DNA of 64,000 nt from Chlamydia suis (GTDB taxonomy: Bacteria; Chlamydiota; Chlamydiia; Chlamydiales; Chlamydiaceae), in NCBI RefSeq assembly GCF_900169085.1, contig NZ_LT821323.1, positions 868,001-932,000 on the forward strand, in the 5' to 3' direction. Positions 8,758-16,424 of the stretch are shown one piece after another. Position 1 is the first letter of the stretch. Every line of letters begins with the position of its first letter. The translations under genes were made by a program, and so were the position numbers. The notes under the pieces were generated by a model. That model worked only from the letters and a program-made list of their open reading frames with translations, made no database searches and had not been told where the DNA came from.

Positions 8758-8763
8758 TATACT
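8758..8763 (+). promoter_or_regulatory. Candidate -10 element upstream of ribBA
   Basis: TATACT lies 77 bp before the ribBA start. A -35 at 17 bp upstream is poor, which is common in Chlamydia. Immediately downstream, ACAGCAA-GGAAT-TTGCTGT (8770-8788) forms a 7-bp hairpin in the leader. The leader is too short and lacks the conserved boxes of an FMN riboswitch. Confidence 0.35.
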
Positions 8764-8839
8764 CTACACACAGCAAGGAATTTGCTGTTGAAGAACTTTT
8801 CACTGGCAGGGTTTTTCTCAAAAACGGGGTAGATGGGGA

Positions 8840-10114
8840 ATGGTTACATGTGAAACCGGGATAGCTTCGGTACAGCAAGCAATAAAGGACATTGCTGAAG
8901 GAAAATTTGTCATAGTTATTGATGAGGCATCTCGGGAAAATGAAGGAGATTTGATCTTAGCCGGAGAGAAGGTTTCTGCAGAGAAAATGGCCTTTCTTTT
9001 ATCCCACACGACAGGCATTGTTTGTGCCTCGGTTACTCAAGAACGAGCAAAAAGGTTGGATTTACCTGCAATGGTTCAAGAGAATCAGTGTGCTTTCAAA
9101 ACAGCCTTTACCGTTTCCGTTGATGCTGGAGTCGGGATTACTACTGGTGTTTCTGCTGCGGATAGAGCAAAAACAGTTCAGTTGTTAGCAGACCCCGCAT
9201 CGACTCCCGCATCTTTTGTTCGTCCTGGACACGTTTTTCCTTTGGTTAGTCAGCCGGGAGGAGTTATTCAACGCCCGGGACATACCGAAGCCTCTATGGA
9301 TCTTATGCGACTTGCAGGGATGCAACCCTGCGGTATATTTGCTGAGCTTGTTAACGCAGATCATTCCATGATGCGGCAACAGCAGATATGGGATTTTGCA
9401 GAGCAACAGGGGCTGACTGTTATTACTGTTGACGATCTGATTACCTATCGCCTCACTTTTGATTCTTTGGTCTCTCACATTTCATCAGCGCGCCTCCCTA
9501 CTAAGTACGGGGAATTTTCGATCCATGTTTATGAATCGGTTATTGATGGGACTCAGCATTTTGCCTTGGTGAAAGGGAATATCCATGCACAGGAAGCTGT
9601 TCCTGTACGGGTGCATTCGGAGTGCTTGACTGGTGATATCTTAGGGTCTTGTCGCTGTGATTGTGGAGCTCAGTTAGATATGGCAATACGGTATATTGCA
9701 GAGCAAGGATTAGGGGTTGTTGTGTATCTTCGGGGGCAAGAGGGGCGCGGGATCGGCTTTGGCCATAAAATTCGGGCCTATGCATTGCAAGATCTTGGGT
9801 ATGATACGGTCGATGCCAATCTGCAATTGGGGTTCCCTATAGATGCTAGAGAATATGGGATGGCCGCGCAGATTCTTAAAGATCTTCAGTTGACAAGCGT
9901 GAGATTGATTACCCATAATCCCAAAAAGTTTTTTGGACTACAACGACTAGGCATACAAATTCTTGATAGGATTATTTTGCCTGTAAGTATTTCAGCAGAA
10001 AACGAAGGGTATCTACGTACGAAAAAGGAACGAATGGGGCATTGGTTAGACCTCCCCATGCTTGATGAATCGGAGGAGGAGTATGCATCTATTGAAAGGA
10101 TTTCCTATCGCTAA
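8840..10114 (+). CDS. ribBA: Bifunctional 3,4-dihydroxy-2-butanone-4-phosphate synthase / GTP cyclohydrolase II
   Basis: The 424-residue fusion supplies both precursors of riboflavin. Residues 1 to about 205 are the DHBP synthase domain, with the acidic metal motif SRENEGDLI at 31-39 and the [11 protein letters not shown] segment. From about 210 the GTP cyclohydrolase II domain has the zinc cysteines in [15 protein letters not shown] near 263-277 and the GQEGRGIGF loop. It overlaps ribH by 32 bp, so the two are probably translationally coupled. C. trachomatis counterpart: CT731. Confidence 0.95.
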   Translation: MVTCETGIASVQQAIKDIAEGKFVIVIDEASRENEGDLILAGEKVSAEKMAFLLSHTTGIVCASVTQERAKRLDLPAMVQENQCAFKTAFTVSVDAGVGITTGVSAADRAKTVQLLADPASTPASFVRPGHVFPLVSQPGGVIQRPGHTEASMDLMRLAGMQPCGIFAELVNADHSMMRQQQIWDFAEQQGLTVITVDDLITYRLTFDSLVSHISSARLPTKYGEFSIHVYESVIDGTQHFALVKGNIHAQEAVPVRVHSECLTGDILGSCRCDCGAQLDMAIRYIAEQGLGVVVYLRGQEGRGIGFGHKIRAYALQDLGYDTVDANLQLGFPIDAREYGMAAQILKDLQLTSVRLITHNPKKFFGLQRLGIQILDRIILPVSISAENEGYLRTKKERMGHWLDLPMLDESEEEYASIERISYR

Positions 10115-10559
10115 GGGCATACGTGCGGCTGTTGTTGGGTCGTGTTTCAATGCTCCTATTGCGGATCTGTTGGTTTCTGGAGCGCAAGAAACTTTCTTAG
10201 ATTTTGGAGGAGACCCAGCTTCTCTGACGATTATTCGAGTTCCTGGAGCCTTTGAGATTCCTTGTGCGATCAAAAAATTGCTTTCTAAAAAGGGTGGTTT
10301 TCAAGCTATCGTTGCTTGCGGAGTCCTCATCCAGGGAGAGACTTCGCATTATCAGTATATTGCGGATAACGTTGCCGCAGGAGTCAGTCGATTGTCGGTA
10401 GAGTTCTGTCTCCCGATCTCTTTTTCTGTAATAACTGCGCCCAGTGTGGAAGCTGCTTGGGAGCGGGCCGGAATAAAAGGTCCTAATCTAGGTGCTTCGG
10501 GAATGAAGACTGCGCTGGAAATGGCGTCACTGTTTGCGCAGATAGACAAGGATTTGTAA
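10083..10559 (+). CDS. ribH: 6,7-dimethyl-8-ribityllumazine synthase
   Basis: The 158-residue lumazine synthase condenses the RibD-branch pyrimidine with DHBP. Motifs visible are [15 protein letters not shown] (substrate pocket), VPGAFEIP and [14 protein letters not shown], the last with the catalytic His. ATG 10083 follows GGAGGAGG closely and lies inside the 3' end of ribBA. A TTG at 10062 in frame would add seven residues that family members lack. Riboflavin synthase is not in the window. A bidirectional terminator follows. The gene is called ribE in some chlamydial annotations. Confidence 0.95.
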   Translation: MHLLKGFPIAKGIRAAVVGSCFNAPIADLLVSGAQETFLDFGGDPASLTIIRVPGAFEIPCAIKKLLSKKGGFQAIVACGVLIQGETSHYQYIADNVAAGVSRLSVEFCLPISFSVITAPSVEAAWERAGIKGPNLGASGMKTALEMASLFAQIDKDL

Positions 10560-10590
10560 GAAAGAAAAGCGTCCGATTACGGACGCTCTT
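10560..10590. terminator. Bidirectional terminator between ribH and the CT733-like gene
   Basis: AGCGTCCG-ATTA-CGGACGCT forms a perfect 8-bp stem. On the minus strand it runs into TTTTCTTTC; on the plus strand into CTTAT. It separates two convergent genes. Confidence 0.8.
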
Positions 10591-11935
10591 ATAGGTGGAT
10601 GCTGACCGTTCCATTTAAGTGAATTTGAACCACGACATTTTCAGAAAAAATATCCAATCCTTGGCAGGAAGCGGCTGTATTCGAAAAATCTAAAACAACA
10701 TCCTTAGGGAGAATCTGTTTATTTTGCATATCCTTGTGCGTTCTCAGACTTTTCGCTACCAAAGATAACGTTGTCGCGTAAATGTGCTGAGAGCGAGCTT
10801 CTGCACTTGTATTCCCATGAGCAGTTTTAGTGAGCTCAGAAATAAGAGCGGGAAGCCCTCGTAAAGAAAGCGCTAGAGAGTCTCCTTTGTTTGTATAAAA
10901 ACTATTCACCAATCCTTCTGCGTCTTCTGGAGAAAGAGATTTGAAGCTTGTTGTCAAAATAGCGGCTTCAGAAGAGGATAGGTCCATTAAGGTTGCCAGT
11001 CTAACTAAAGCCATATCTGTCCGAGATGTTCCGTCAAATCCTAGGCGATTAGCTCGATAAGTAAAGTAGCGAGAGAAAGCTTCTTCAACAGTCGCGTATT
11101 GTTGTAACATGGACTGCAAAGGAGCAAAGTTCATGTGAAATTGAGAAGACAGCCCTTGTTCGCCGCAAAAGTCCAAAGCATAAAGATATAAATCTAGCGC
11201 CAGAAGAGCTCGTTGTGAGCGTCCAACAGACAATAACTGAAAACTAGGAGTGTTTGTCAGAGCAAGTAACTCATCGTAGTTCGCCAGTTTTCGTAAGGAA
11301 AAGAAGAGCGTTTTTTGTTCTGGGGAAAGTCTAGCAAAAGAAGGACTTAATTCTGGGAAGGTGTGGAGCACATGCAAAGCTTTTGTGTAAAAAGCCTCTC
11401 GTTGTGTTTCAGAAAAATAGGGCTTAAATGTTGTAACAGCTCGTGAGGAACACCCTAAATGACGAAGAATGATCGCAGTCTCTAACACTTTAATGGAGTC
11501 ATAAAACTCCTTGGGAGAGTTTAAAAATAGCGTGAGCTGTTTGTGTAAGGAAAGGAATTGTTTAAAAGTCAGCGGGGATTCATTGGCTTGTAGCTGGATC
11601 AGCTGAGCATAGGCTTGGCGCGACCCTTGGACAAGTAGATGCAGGTGAATAAGGCTGCGTACAGCAACATCAAAAGCGGGGACTTTCTTTTGGAATAGCA
11701 AAGGAGAAAAGATCGTCCCAGAGGGAGCTTTTAAAGAAGCTCCGGCAGAAGAAGGCTCCACCAACCACAAAAGTTCTGGATATTGACGGACTTTCTGCTC
11801 TATCCAAGCTTCCGATCCAATTTTTGTGGTGGTGCTAGGAATCATTACGCGAGGCTGCGTGGCTGAGAAAACCGGGACACTGGCGAGTGTGGCAAAAAAC
11901 AAAAGACAGTTGCGAAAGGTAAAGTTTGTTGGCAT
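10589..11935 (-). CDS. Exported protein of unknown function (CT733 homologue)
   Basis: I do not recognise a family. The 448-residue protein has a clear signal peptide: MPTNF, a hydrophobic LLFFATLASVPVFS core and an Ala-x-Ala-like cleavage site near residue 25. The mature part is soluble-looking and mostly helical, rich in Leu, Ser and Ala, with no transmembrane segment and few Cys. No catalytic motif is apparent. It is monocistronic: convergent with ribH across a bidirectional terminator and divergent from the CT734-like lipoprotein gene across 380 bp. The counterpart is present in other Chlamydia, as far as I recall, so it is likely a genus-conserved periplasmic or secreted protein. Confidence 0.85.
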   Translation of the reverse strand: MPTNFTFRNCLLFFATLASVPVFSATQPRVMIPSTTTKIGSEAWIEQKVRQYPELLWLVEPSSAGASLKAPSGTIFSPLLFQKKVPAFDVAVRSLIHLHLLVQGSRQAYAQLIQLQANESPLTFKQFLSLHKQLTLFLNSPKEFYDSIKVLETAIILRHLGCSSRAVTTFKPYFSETQREAFYTKALHVLHTFPELSPSFARLSPEQKTLFFSLRKLANYDELLALTNTPSFQLLSVGRSQRALLALDLYLYALDFCGEQGLSSQFHMNFAPLQSMLQQYATVEEAFSRYFTYRANRLGFDGTSRTDMALVRLATLMDLSSSEAAILTTSFKSLSPEDAEGLVNSFYTNKGDSLALSLRGLPALISELTKTAHGNTSAEARSQHIYATTLSLVAKSLRTHKDMQNKQILPKDVVLDFSNTAASCQGLDIFSENVVVQIHLNGTVSIHL

Positions 11936-12315
11936 ATAATCCTCTGCTACTCCCGAAGCTTTACCCCTTTAATACCGATCGGCGGGGTAACTTGTAAAGA
12001 GCTTAACGGGGAATTGTGGTTGATATCATCGGTGGTGACAGGTCTTTAAGAAGAAGCCTTGTGTTCTAAGCATTTTTAAGCAGCAAACACTCTCTTGGTT
12101 AGGGGGCTTCGGAGAGACTCTACCGGCTTTATGCTAGCATGATTTTTTGTTAGGGGCAAGGGCCTTGCAAAGATCTTTTCATTCCTTTCTTGAGAAGTTG
12201 AATAGAATGTTAAGACCTTAATTTACGTGTGAACAAGAGAAGGTTTTTATAAGCTGCTTAGTTAATAAGATTTGTGTTATAATGTTACAAATTTATTTTT
12301 AATTTAGCAGGTTTT
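11936..12315. promoter_or_regulatory. 380-bp divergent promoter region
   Basis: No gene is visible here. It separates two divergently transcribed envelope-protein genes. A consensus TATAAT lies at 12278-12283, 33 bp before the lipoprotein ATG, with TGCTTA 17 bp upstream as a weak -35. The stretch 12200-12310 is A+T-rich. The middle part (11980-12180) is less A+T-rich than expected for a plain promoter and could hold a leader RNA. Confidence 0.5.
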
Positions 12316-12972
12316 ATGAAAAAGTTTGTCTATAAGTACAGCTTTGGGGCTCTATTGCTGCTCTCTGGACTAAGCAGCTGTTGCGCCAACTCTTATGGAT
12401 CGACTCTTGCAAAAAATACAGCCGAGATAAAAGAAGAATCTGTTATACTTCGCGAAAAGCCGGATTCCGGCTGTAAAAGGAAATCTTCTTGTTGTTTACG
12501 AAAATTTTTCTCGCGCAAGAAGTCTAAAGAGAAGCTAGAGCCTGTGACGCCAAACTTTAAGTCTTATGCAGATCCGATGACAGATGCTGAAAGAAAGGAT
12601 CTTTCTTTCGTGGTGTCAGCTGCTGCAGATAAGTCTTCGATCGCTTTGGCTATGGCTCAGGGAGAGATCAAAAGCGCGTTATCTCGTATCCGAGAAATTC
12701 ACCCCCTCGTGTTACTTCAAGCTCTTGCAGAAGACCCAGCTTTGATTGCTGGAATGAAGAAGATGCAAGGACGAGATTGGGTCTGGAATGTCTTTATCAC
12801 AGAATTAAGCAAAGTTTTCTCTCAAGCAGCGGCTTTAGGAGCCTTCAACGTTGCAGATATTGCCGCGTTCGCGTCGACCTTGGGATTAGACTCGGGGACC
12901 GTTACCTCAATTGTTGATGGGGAAAGGTGGGCTGAGCTGATCGATGTTGTGATTCAGAATCCTACTATATAA
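12316..12972 (+). CDS. Predicted lipoprotein (CT734 homologue)
   Basis: The 218-residue protein begins with MKKFVYKYSFGALLLLSGLSSC, a lipoprotein signal with lipobox LSSC. The acylated Cys is at about 22. A short Lys/Cys-rich linker follows, with KRKSSCCLRKFFSRKKSK near residues 54-71. The C-terminal part is Ala-rich and helical (AAADKSSIALAMAQGEIKSA). Family function is unknown to me. The basic cysteine-rich segment is unusual for an exposed lipoprotein and may bind acidic surfaces or form disulphides. It has its own promoter and terminator. Confidence 0.85.
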   Translation: MKKFVYKYSFGALLLLSGLSSCCANSYGSTLAKNTAEIKEESVILREKPDSGCKRKSSCCLRKFFSRKKSKEKLEPVTPNFKSYADPMTDAERKDLSFVVSAAADKSSIALAMAQGEIKSALSRIREIHPLVLLQALAEDPALIAGMKKMQGRDWVWNVFITELSKVFSQAAALGAFNVADIAAFASTLGLDSGTVTSIVDGERWAELIDVVIQNPTI

Positions 12973-12982
12973 AGGCCATTCT

Positions 12983-13026
12983 AAAAGGCCCCCTTTCCCC
13001 AGGATAGAGGAGAAAGGGGGCTTTTG
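12983..13026 (+). terminator. Rho-independent terminator
   Basis: GCCCCCTTTC at 12988-12997 pairs with GAAAGGGGGC at 13012-13021 and is followed by TTTT. It ends the lipoprotein transcript. Confidence 0.85.
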
Positions 13027-13077
13027 TATATTCCGCTTATTTGCCTCCAAAGCGGGCTTAAGCATAAGAGTAGGACG

Positions 13078-14445
13078 ATGTTACAATTTTTAGAGCAAAT
13101 TAATCATTTTTTAACTTCTTTCTGTGTATTCCCCCTGATCCTTTTCTTGGGAGGAATACTAACATGGAAATTGCGAGGGCTGCAGTTTACCTCTTTGGGA
13201 TTAAGTTTCCGGTTGATGTTAAATAACAAACAAGAGCGCGCAGCCTCTGAGGGAGAAGGGGTTTCTCGGTACGAAGCTGTGGCTGGTATGTTGGCCGGGA
13301 ATTTCGGAACGGGGAATATAGCTGGGATGGCCATCGCTATCGCGAGCGGGGGGCCAGGAGCCTTACTTTGGATCTGGGTGGTCACTCTTTTAGCTGCGAT
13401 CGTTCAATATGCAGGAGCTTTTCTCGGATGTAAGCATCGGCAGTTCCAAGCAGAATCCCAGGAATATATCGGGGGACCGATAGCCTGTTTGGGATATAAA
13501 ATGAAAAGCCGTTTCCTAGCTGCAGCTTTCTGTATAGCAGGCTTAATCACAGCCTTTTCTGCAGGGAACCTAGTTCAGGTGAACTGTATTGTCTCTCTCT
13601 GTGCAGATGGATTTTTCCCCAAGATTTTAGTGGGTATATTGCTAGCCCTCTCTGTTTATCCTGTTTTAGCTGGAGGGAATACGCGAGTTCTCCGTTTCTC
13701 AGCAAAAGCTATTCCATTCGTAGCAGGTTTTTATTTCCTATTTTCTCTCTTAGTGTTGGCGATACATTGTGATAAAATTCCCCTAGCCTTACACCTGATT
13801 TTCTCTTCTGCTCTTGGGGTAAAGGCTGGAGTCGCTGGTATTGGAGGTTATACGCTGGGGCAGGTAATCTCAACAGGTTTGAACCGAGCTGTTATGGCTA
13901 CGGATTGTGGAAGCGGAATGGTTTCTCTCCTACAATCCAATTCTAAAAGCGCAAATCCCGTTGCGGATGGATTGGTAACACTCCTCCCTCCTGTGATTGT
14001 CGCAGTTGTTTGCTCTATTACGATGTTAGTTCTTCTTGTAACAGGGGCTTACGATTCGGGAGAGTTGGGCGTGTTGATGGTTATGCGGGCTTTCAAATCT
14101 TCCTTAGGGATGTTAGGTGGAGGTGTTGTTCTCATATCTATGATCTTGTTTGGGTACACAACAGCTTTGTCATGGTTCGCTTGCGCAGAAAAAAGTTTAG
14201 AATATATGATCCCAGGAAGGCGGGCAAACCTGTTGCTAAAGGCGATTTACCTGTTGGTGATCCCTTTTGGCGGCGTTTTGGGTATGCAATTCATTTGGGC
14301 CCTATCTGATCTGGGTTTTTGTGGAATGGTCATTTTCAACTCGATCAGTTTGATTGCCTTGTTTAAGGAGGTGATTGCTACTCGGTACGAGGTCGCTCTT
14401 CTCCGTAAAGAGGCAAACGCCCAATCCGATCCTTTAAGACAGTAA
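13078..14445 (+). CDS. dagA: Alanine (or glycine):sodium symporter, AGCS family
   Basis: The 455-residue inner-membrane protein has about ten hydrophobic segments. AGCS signatures include the GNFGTGNIAGMA loop, the conserved GGPGALLWIW stretch and NRAVMATDCGSGM. It imports small neutral amino acids with Na+, fitting a sodium-based energy system with Na+-NQR also encoded here. D-/L-alanine supply may feed the Ddl domain at 62 kb, though that is inference. ATG 13078 follows a weak AGTAGG; an upstream in-frame TTG at 13024 falls in the preceding terminator, so I excluded it. C. trachomatis counterpart: CT735. Confidence 0.93.
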   Translation: MLQFLEQINHFLTSFCVFPLILFLGGILTWKLRGLQFTSLGLSFRLMLNNKQERAASEGEGVSRYEAVAGMLAGNFGTGNIAGMAIAIASGGPGALLWIWVVTLLAAIVQYAGAFLGCKHRQFQAESQEYIGGPIACLGYKMKSRFLAAAFCIAGLITAFSAGNLVQVNCIVSLCADGFFPKILVGILLALSVYPVLAGGNTRVLRFSAKAIPFVAGFYFLFSLLVLAIHCDKIPLALHLIFSSALGVKAGVAGIGGYTLGQVISTGLNRAVMATDCGSGMVSLLQSNSKSANPVADGLVTLLPPVIVAVVCSITMLVLLVTGAYDSGELGVLMVMRAFKSSLGMLGGGVVLISMILFGYTTALSWFACAEKSLEYMIPGRRANLLLKAIYLLVIPFGGVLGMQFIWALSDLGFCGMVIFNSISLIALFKEVIATRYEVALLRKEANAQSDPLRQ

Positions 14446-14458
14446 CGTGAAAGCTTGG

Positions 14459-14494
14459 GGCCGCTTTACTGCAAGAAGCGGCCTGCCTTTTCGT
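14459..14494 (+). terminator. Hairpin terminator between dagA and the PEBP gene
   Basis: GGCCGCTT at 14459-14466 pairs with AAGCGGCC at 14476-14483, followed by TGCCTTTT. It lies 14 bp after the dagA stop and just upstream of the PEBP-gene SD, so it may attenuate rather than fully stop transcription. Confidence 0.65.
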
Positions 14495-14515
14495 CAAAAA
14501 CAGGAGATCTTGATA

Positions 14516-14968
14516 ATGCAACTTTCTTCGCAGGCTTTTTCTTATGGTCGTCCCATTCCTAAAAAATATTCGTGTCAGGGGGTTGGGATCTCTCCGCCGC
14601 TTTCTTTTTCTGGAGTGCCCAAAGAGGCTAAAAGTCTCGCGCTTATCGTTGAAGACCCAGATGTTCCTGCTCATGTTCGGGAAGATGGATTGTGGGTACA
14701 TTGGATAGTGTACAATCTCTCCCCTATGGTAGCTAATTTGGCAGAAGGAGCTCAAATTTTTGCTGTTCAAGGGTTGAATACCGCAGGAGAAATTGGGTAC
14801 TGTCCTCCTTGTCCTCCAGATGCAAAGCATCGCTATTACTTTTATGTTTATGCTTTGGATGTCGTTTTACCCGAAGAAGAAGGGGTAACAAAAGAACAGC
14901 TATTAGAGGCTATGGAAGGGCATGTCCTTGCTACAGCTGAACTTATGGGAACATATGAGCAAGACTAG
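14516..14968 (+). CDS. PEBP (YbhB/YbcL)-family protein
   Basis: The 150-residue protein is of the phosphatidylethanolamine-binding protein family. Motifs: DPDVPAHVREDGLWVHWIVY (ligand-pocket Asp-Pro-Asp and His) and GYCPPCPPDAKHRYYFYVYA (the second conserved pocket). Bacterial members have no well-defined role. ATG 14516 follows CAGGAG by nine bases. A longer in-frame reading starting at 14447 would run through the terminator hairpin and lacks homology to the family start. No signal peptide, so it should be cytosolic. C. trachomatis counterpart: CT736 (ybcL). Confidence 0.92.
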   Translation: MQLSSQAFSYGRPIPKKYSCQGVGISPPLSFSGVPKEAKSLALIVEDPDVPAHVREDGLWVHWIVYNLSPMVANLAEGAQIFAVQGLNTAGEIGYCPPCPPDAKHRYYFYVYALDVVLPEEEGVTKEQLLEAMEGHVLATAELMGTYEQD

Positions 14969-14973
14969 CAAGG

Positions 14974-15633
14974 CTACTCTTCTTGAGGGATGAACTCTTC
15001 TTTTTTTTGACGATGTTTCCAATACAACGGACCGTAATGGTAGCAAAGCTCTTCCCCAGGAAGGATATCTTTGATGGCTCGGATAATAATATGGAAAAGG
15101 CCTCCTTCAAAAGCGCCAATGGCTTCTAGATTGGGGTTATCGCTGTGGTTGATAAAACGGGTGATGTTCCCTTGTCTTCCACTATCGATAGTGAAGTAAC
15201 GCCATGCGTAATGGGGGACCGGATAGCGAAAGCAGTAGTCATTCTCGTCGAGCCAAAAAGCTTGTCTTCGTCGCAAAATTCCCGTGTACTCTCCGATATA
15301 GCTCCAGGCAGGAATGAACTCGCGGGCAAAAACCCCATATCCTACAAAGGCGTCGATCCAGCAGATAGCAACCGGAGGGATGTCTGGGATTTGGAGTTGC
15401 TGCTTATGTAGTTGGCCTAGCCACTTTGCTAAAGAGGAAACGGATTGGCGTTTCTCTTCGCGATGACATAATTGTCGGACGCGTTTCTCTACTCTAGAAT
15501 TTTGAAACTGGAGGCGAGGAAGAAATGAGAATTGCAACAGCTTCTCAACTTTGGCTAAAGAACAGGGGGTCGCGGATTTTATTCCTCCATGTAAAGCAAG
15601 ATACAGAGTGTCTTGAGTGTAGCTAGCAGTCAT
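14974..15633 (-). CDS. nue: SET-domain protein methyltransferase NUE
   Basis: The 219-residue protein carries a SET domain from about residue 95. GYGVFA (98-103) is SET motif I, RFINHSDNPN (159-168) holds the SAM-binding core, and GEELCYHYG (193-201) includes the catalytic tyrosine region. The C. trachomatis homologue CT737 was reported as a type III secreted effector that enters the host nucleus and methylates histones; I rely on memory for that. No N-terminal signal peptide is visible, as expected for type III substrates. The start overlaps the stop of the yycJ-like gene by 4 bp, so it is translationally coupled to a housekeeping operon. Confidence 0.93.
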   Translation of the reverse strand: MTASYTQDTLYLALHGGIKSATPCSLAKVEKLLQFSFLPRLQFQNSRVEKRVRQLCHREEKRQSVSSLAKWLGQLHKQQLQIPDIPPVAICWIDAFVGYGVFAREFIPAWSYIGEYTGILRRRQAFWLDENDYCFRYPVPHYAWRYFTIDSGRQGNITRFINHSDNPNLEAIGAFEGGLFHIIIRAIKDILPGEELCYHYGPLYWKHRQKKEEFIPQEE

Positions 15634-16418
15634 ACAAGGCTCGGGGAAGAAAAGAAAATTGGGGCTGTGATACCAAAACTTTGAGCAACGATCGGACGAA
15701 TGGCGGTGATCTCTTGAATTGCAGAAGACACGGTATGTAAGGCCTTTTCTTCCGTATTACATTCAAGAGAAAGATGTGCAAGATAAATCTTTTTAATACG
15801 AGGAGTTAGTACTCGTTGAAGTAAAGCTCCGCATTCTGCATTAGAAATATGCCCTTGTTTGCCAAGAATTCGTTGTTTGCAACTTTCGGGGCGTGAAGAT
15901 TGAAGGACCATCTCGGGATCGTGGTTGGATTCTATGAGTAAGTAATCACAATCGTACAGGAAGTGAGTAATCCAAGAGGTCACCCATCCTAAATCGGTGC
16001 AAAAGCCTATTTTGATCCCAAAATAGTGAAAGATAAATCCTACGGGATCCACGGCATCGTGCGGCACATTAAATGTTTGAATGCGAAGATCTTCTAAAGA
16101 AAAGCTGTGCCCCGTGGTAAAGATCTTAAAAGTTGGGCATAGATCTAATAAGTGGCGTAAACTGCGCGCGGTTTCTATGTTGCATATAAGGGGAGTTTTA
16201 TAGCTTTTAATAAAGCTTCTAAGCCCCGCGATGTGATCGGAATGTTCATGGGTAATTAAAATTCCTTGAATCTCTTCCGGATGAATGTTCATAGAGCGTA
16301 ACGCTTCAACCGTCGCTTGTTTGCTAATTCCTAAGTCCACGAGTAACTTGCATGACTTCGTGCCGAGATAGGCGCAATTGCCCTTAGAACCTGAAGCTAT
16401 AGGGAAAAAACCTTCCAT
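15630..16418 (-). CDS. YycJ/WalJ-type metallo-beta-lactamase-fold hydrolase
   Basis: The 262-residue cytosolic protein has the metal-binding motif HEHSDH at 57-62, plus later conserved His and Asp (FCTDLGWV, ESNHDPEMV, HISNAECG, LAHLS). The GSKGNC motif near residues 10-15 is typical of the YycJ subfamily. YycJ-like proteins are thought to be nucleases involved in coordinating replication and cell-wall metabolism in Firmicutes. It lies 6 bp after ftsK and overlaps nue by 4 bp. Placing it with ftsK suggests a chromosome-processing role. Confidence 0.9.
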   Translation of the reverse strand: MEGFFPIASGSKGNCAYLGTKSCKLLVDLGISKQATVEALRSMNIHPEEIQGILITHEHSDHIAGLRSFIKSYKTPLICNIETARSLRHLLDLCPTFKIFTTGHSFSLEDLRIQTFNVPHDAVDPVGFIFHYFGIKIGFCTDLGWVTSWITHFLYDCDYLLIESNHDPEMVLQSSRPESCKQRILGKQGHISNAECGALLQRVLTPRIKKIYLAHLSLECNTEEKALHTVSSAIQEITAIRPIVAQSFGITAPIFFSSPSLV

Positions 16419-16424
16419 GGCATT

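Noticed and set aside
8722-8839. FMN (RFN) riboswitch upstream of ribBA
   Set aside because: The leader is only about 70 nt after the probable -10 and lacks the conserved RFN boxes; only a small 7-bp hairpin is present.
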